Assembly (NCBI RefSeq): GCF_900166985.1
Contig: NZ_FUZK01000002.1
Coordinates: 186,001 to 250,000 of the forward strand
Reading direction: 5' to 3'
Length of the DNA: 64,000 nucleotides
Source: Acholeplasma oculi
Lineage (GTDB): Bacteria > Bacillota_I > Bacilli_A > Acholeplasmatales > Acholeplasmataceae
This document shows positions 61,597 to 64,000 of this stretch, piece by piece. The notes under the pieces are model-generated. The model searched no databases and was not told where the DNA came from. It was given only the letters and a program-made list of their open reading frames with translations. Positions within the stretch are counted from its first letter, which is position 1. Every line of letters begins with the position of its first letter. The translations under genes and the position numbers were made by a program.

Positions 61597-62003
61597 GATG
61601 CATCATTTAACTCTTTAAGGTATTCATCAGAATTAATTTCTATAATAAACCCCTCATTTTCTAAAGTGGTTGTAACCAAAAACTCATGAGGATAATCATC
61701 CTTAATCCATTCCAAATCGATTGTTTTAAAACCAATCTTAGATAATGATTCTTTAATTCTGTTAAGACTCCAACCATAATCACTTGACATCGCATCATAA
61801 CAAATCTTTCTAACAAGGTTTATGATTATTTCACTTTTGTTATCATTAGATACTTCGATAGAATAAGTGTTACCATTTACTTCGATACTAGTAGTATCTA
61901 GTAACTCATGCCAACCGATATCGCCATCGATTTCTTCATGTATTGCTATATAAAAATCTTGTAAGCTTACAGCAACACCATTGATTTTAAATTCATATTT
62001 CAT
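61593..62003 (-). CDS. Hypothetical phage protein, 136 residues
   Basis: An acidic, soluble protein starting MKYEFKINGVAVSLQDFYIAI, with SYDYGW-like and IDLEWIKDDYPHEFLVTTT segments. Not recognised. The Shine-Dalgarno GGAGG (62011-62015) touches the first arm of the interlocked repeats at 62013-62064, so its translation may be controlled by folding. Confidence 0.62.
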   Translation of the reverse strand: MKYEFKINGVAVSLQDFYIAIHEEIDGDIGWHELLDTTSIEVNGNTYSIEVSNDNKSEIIINLVRKICYDAMSSDYGWSLNRIKESLSKIGFKTIDLEWIKDDYPHEFLVTTTLENEGFIIEINSDEYLKELNDAS

Positions 62004-62012
62004 TTTAAATCC

Positions 62013-62242
62013 TCCATGTAATCTTTTTATTAGATTCAGGAAGTATTAGATAAGATTACATGGACGTATCGATCTAATACTTCCTGAATCCACTGTATAA
62101 GGGATAATACAGTAAATTCATGGTATTTATCAGATAGAAGGAGAGGAACACTCTGATAAACCTTTAATAACACAAAGAGTCTATTTGGCACCTGGTCAAA
62201 TGCTAAATAGACTCTTTCTATCATTAATTAACTTGACCAGGT
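62013..62242. repeat. Cluster of five perfect inverted repeats, two pairs interlocked
   Basis: Arms: P1 62013-62025/62052-62064 (13 bp); P2 62033-62051/62072-62090 (19 bp); P3 62092-62098/62107-62113 (7 bp); P4 62126-62134/62152-62160 (9 bp). Then P5 62174-62186/62205-62217 (13 bp) crosses P6 62190-62199/62233-62242 (10 bp). P1 crosses P2 and P5 crosses P6, so each pair has pseudoknot topology. The region overlaps a doubtful ORF. Confidence 0.85.
62036..62224 (-). CDS. Doubtful 62-residue ORF over the structured region
   Basis: The ATG overlaps the stop of the upstream gene (TAATG), as elsewhere in this operon, but nearly every base also belongs to the inverted-repeat cluster. The product (MIERVYLAFDQVPNRLFVLL...) shows no domain. 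It may be a real protein constrained by structure, or a chance frame. Confidence 0.3.
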   Translation of the reverse strand: MIERVYLAFDQVPNRLFVLLKVYQSVPLLLSDKYHEFTVLSLIQWIQEVLDRYVHVILSNTS

Positions 62243-62460
62243 TTATTTACTTGATTTTGATAATACTTCTTGTGATACACAACGTTATAAGCAATTTTGT
62301 TTGCTTGATAACGTTTATACTTTAATACTTCAATGAAGAAGCTTATAACTGCATCTGTAGAGTTTAAATGATCTAATACAAATTTGAACTTGCGATGATC
62401 CCCCATACGTTTATAGCTACTTTCTGTATTGAGTTTCTTAAGCACCACATCAACAGACAT
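62224..62460 (-). CDS. Hypothetical phage protein, 78 residues
   Basis: I start it at ATG 62460, seven bases after AAGGGGG. A longer frame would run through the attachment site. The product is basic and helical (DVVLKKLNTESSYKRMGDHRKFKFVLDHL, then FFIEVLKYKRYQANKIAYNVVYHKKYYQ), with segments that could bind nucleic acid. It is the first gene of the early operon, 56 bp inside the prophage end. Confidence 0.62.
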   Translation of the reverse strand: MSVDVVLKKLNTESSYKRMGDHRKFKFVLDHLNSTDAVISFFIEVLKYKRYQANKIAYNVVYHKKYYQNQVNKPGQVN

Positions 62461-62515
62461 TGAAATCCCCCTTAAAAATAAAAACAGCCTTACGACTGTT
62501 ATATTTTGTACCACA

Positions 62516-62566
62516 GGTCTCCAAAACCGTTTGTGTGGGTTCAAATCCTGCTGCCCCCGCCATTTA
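62516..62566 (+). other. Attachment site at distal end (51-bp direct repeat)
   Basis: Perfect copy of the 3' part of tRNA-Trp plus 4 bases. It lacks the 5' half, so it is not a tRNA gene. It lies just before the terminator that would have followed tRNA-Trp in the empty site. Confidence 0.93.
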
Positions 62567-62578
62567 TTAACATTACTT

Positions 62579-62610
62579 AAGTTTGATATCCATATATCAA
62601 ACTTTTTTTA
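62579..62610 (+). terminator. Original terminator of tRNA-Trp
   Basis: AAGTTTGATAT (62579-62589) pairs with ATATCAAACTT (62593-62603), followed by Ts. It starts 12 bp after the attachment repeat, so the prophage has separated it from its tRNA. Confidence 0.82.
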
Positions 62611-62681
62611 TATATTTAATCCCTTATATACATAAGTTTTGATACAATAAGTTTACCAAACAAATTAAAGGATACAAGTCC

Positions 62682-63194
62682 ATGCTCTACTTAAAAGAAC
62701 TCAACATAGAAGACAGTCTAAAAGAATATGAATTTCTAACGACCATTAAAACTGAAAATGGCTTTTATAATGCTTATGAATCCATAAATTATAATCATTT
62801 CATCCATACGGTCATACCTGAACGTATGGATGCATCCAAAGGTATTGTTAAAGAATCTACTCATGTTCCTGATACTTACTTCTTCTTATGGAAAGATGAG
62901 ACTATTATTGGTTTATTTAAAGTTAGACATCATTTAAATGATATTTTAAGAATTGGTGCAGGACATATTGGTTATGCTATACTAAAAACACACCGTTCTA
63001 AAGGTTATGCAAAAGAAGGATTACGTTTAGCGATAGAAAAATTAAAGAATATACCTTCATTTGAAGGAGATGAAATCTATCTTTCTTGTTTGAAATCTAA
63101 TATCCCATCCTTTAAAACAATGCTTGCTAATGGTGGATACATCCACCATGAAGATACAGAAACCTATTATGTTAGAATCCCTGTTAAAAAATAA
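62682..63194 (+). CDS. GNAT-family N-acetyltransferase
   Basis: The 170-residue protein has the GNAT core: TYFFLWKDETIIGLFKVRHH, then GAGHIGYAILKTHRSKGYAKEGLRLAIEKL (acetyl-CoA binding RxxGY/A region) and EIYLSCLKSNIPSFKTMLANGGY. It resembles YjaB/RimJ-like small-molecule acetyltransferases. The substrate is unknown. The next gene starts 14 bp downstream, so they are probably an operon. Confidence 0.9.
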   Translation: MLYLKELNIEDSLKEYEFLTTIKTENGFYNAYESINYNHFIHTVIPERMDASKGIVKESTHVPDTYFFLWKDETIIGLFKVRHHLNDILRIGAGHIGYAILKTHRSKGYAKEGLRLAIEKLKNIPSFEGDEIYLSCLKSNIPSFKTMLANGGYIHHEDTETYYVRIPVKK

Positions 63195-63208
63195 TAAAGG
63201 AGAACCCT

Positions 63209-64000
63209 ATGCAATTTATATATGATTTATTCAAACGAACGAGCCTAACTAAAAAAGAACTCTTAAGTATTTTATCTTCTAAACAAATCAAACCTAAAAA
63301 AATACATCAAGGAATGCTTTCAATTACCCAATACTATAAAGAACAACCTCTAGAAATTAAATTCTTTATCGTATTAAAAAATGTATTGCACATCACCATC
63401 GATCAAAAAGATGTATCAGCGTATACTGCTACATCATTCTTTAATACTATAAAAGAGAATGTAGAAGATAAATTATCTATTCCCTCTGTTGACTCAACTA
63501 AACACCAACAACCACTTACTGTTATCCTATGGGAAAATAATGTTGTATTATCGATGACTTACTCCCATACAGATAACGAATTATCATTATTTAAAAGTTA
63601 TGTCTTAAAACCAAAAGAACAAACCAATAAATCATTATTTATCGGTTCTATGATTGGTGGTTTAGCTTGGGGTCTTATCATGTTTGGAGCGATGGGTTTG
63701 GATTTTGGTTACTCACTTTTTGATTTTGGTTTATGGTTATTAGGTGGCATACTCTTTGGACTTATCTTATTTATTGTTTTATTCTTCACCGCTAAAGTAA
63801 GTAACATCAAACCTAAAAAACTTGAGTTTTCTCCTAAAGAAAAAAGATTCTTTAAATCCTTTATTGATAAGAATTATCCAAATCTATACAAACTAGAAAG
63901 TTATTCTAATATCAAAGTTAGACATAAAATCAAATCTGTTCCACTCACTATCTTACTGGATGAAACAGAACTTATTCTTCTCTTTAAAATAGGATTTCAT
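63209..64000 (+). CDS. Membrane protein, unknown function (cut by window end)
   Basis: It begins ATG behind AAAGGAGA and stays open for 264 codons to the window edge. About 140 soluble residues (FKRTSLTKKELLSILSSKQIKPKK...) precede two adjacent transmembrane helices (SLFIGSMIGGLAWGLIMFGAM, then LWLLGGILFGLILFIVLFF). A second soluble domain starting KLEFSPKEKRFFKSFIDKNYP follows. Not recognised. Confidence 0.72.
   Translation, partial: MQFIYDLFKRTSLTKKELLSILSSKQIKPKKIHQGMLSITQYYKEQPLEIKFFIVLKNVLHITIDQKDVSAYTATSFFNTIKENVEDKLSIPSVDSTKHQQPLTVILWENNVVLSMTYSHTDNELSLFKSYVLKPKEQTNKSLFIGSMIGGLAWGLIMFGAMGLDFGYSLFDFGLWLLGGILFGLILFIVLFFTAKVSNIKPKKLEFSPKEKRFFKSFIDKNYPNLYKLESYSNIKVRHKIKSVPLTILLDETELILLFKIGFH

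Larger units (their letters stand above)
52089..62566. mobile_element. Integrated inovirus-like prophage, about 10.4 kb
   Basis: It is bounded by a perfect 51-bp direct repeat (52089-52139 and 62516-62566). Inside are a tyrosine integrase near the tRNA end, an XRE regulator, a Zot/pI-like assembly ATPase, two large signal-peptide proteins, many tiny overlapping genes and no tail, head or terminase genes. This is the profile of a filamentous phage. It is larger than the 4-8 kb of classical inoviruses. Confidence 0.85.

Noticed and set aside
62516-62566. Second tRNA-Trp gene
   Set aside because: Only the 3' part is present; the D-arm and 5' acceptor are missing. It is the prophage attachment repeat.

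Overview
The window is AT-rich DNA from a low-GC Gram-positive lineage, most likely an Acholeplasma-type Mollicute or a close relative. The evidence is strong AT bias, Shine-Dalgarno starts, TGA used as a stop, a single tRNA-Trp(CCA), lipobox lipoproteins, no visible LPXTG/sortase proteins, and an inovirus-like prophage of a kind known from wall-less bacteria. The genus is an inference; no database search was possible and all family names rest on motif recognition.

Layout. (1) 1-5.5 kb: a monooxygenase-like gene, a MerR/TipAS regulator with a 19-bp-spacer promoter, a small Asn-rich protein behind a LexA-like box, an XRE regulator, a DUF4238 gene, and IS3/IS66 debris. (2) 5.5-9.3 kb: an overlapping iron-siderophore-type ABC operon (lipoprotein, permease, ATPase) ending in a HAD gene with an altered catalytic motif. 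(3) 9.3-23.7 kb: a defense island with IS and phage debris, a DUF2075 ATPase/nuclease, and an eight-kilobase operon on the minus strand. That operon runs type III Mod, type III Res, C5-cytosine methyltransferase, MORC-like GHKL ATPase with a nuclease-like C-terminus, then (after a gap holding a repeat) an HExxH protein and a small protein. An integrase remnant and a complete IS3-family element lie upstream.

(4) 23.8-44.6 kb: one long co-directional sugar locus on the minus strand. It holds four clear GH32 enzymes in two motif subfamilies, one divergent GH32 and another beta-propeller protein. It also holds a complete Opp/Dpp-type oligosaccharide or peptide ABC transporter, a 57-residue membrane protein, a large surface-anchored lectin-like protein, an FGGY kinase and a LacI regulator. 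Two perfect 20-bp LacI-type operators lie between its promoter and first gene. The simplest reading is capture of fructan-like oligosaccharides at the surface, import, cleavage and phosphorylation. (5) 44.6-50.5 kb: IS3, IS21-like, IS256 and serine-recombinase debris, a membrane-anchored Mrr-like nuclease, and a C5-methyltransferase/restriction-endonuclease pair bracketed by 40-bp direct repeats. (6) 50.5-52.1 kb: tRNA-Leu, tRNA-Gln, tRNA-His, a membrane protein and tRNA-Trp.

(7) 52.1-62.6 kb: an integrated inovirus-like element, bounded by a perfect 51-bp duplication of the 3' end of tRNA-Trp. It has a tyrosine integrase, XRE regulator, Zot/pI-like ATPase, two large secreted virion-type proteins, and a chain of tiny overlapping genes. 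Near its right end, 230 bp hold five perfect inverted repeats, four of which interlock as two pseudoknots. (8) 62.6-64 kb: ordinary chromosome resumes with a terminator, a GNAT acetyltransferase and a membrane protein cut by the window edge.
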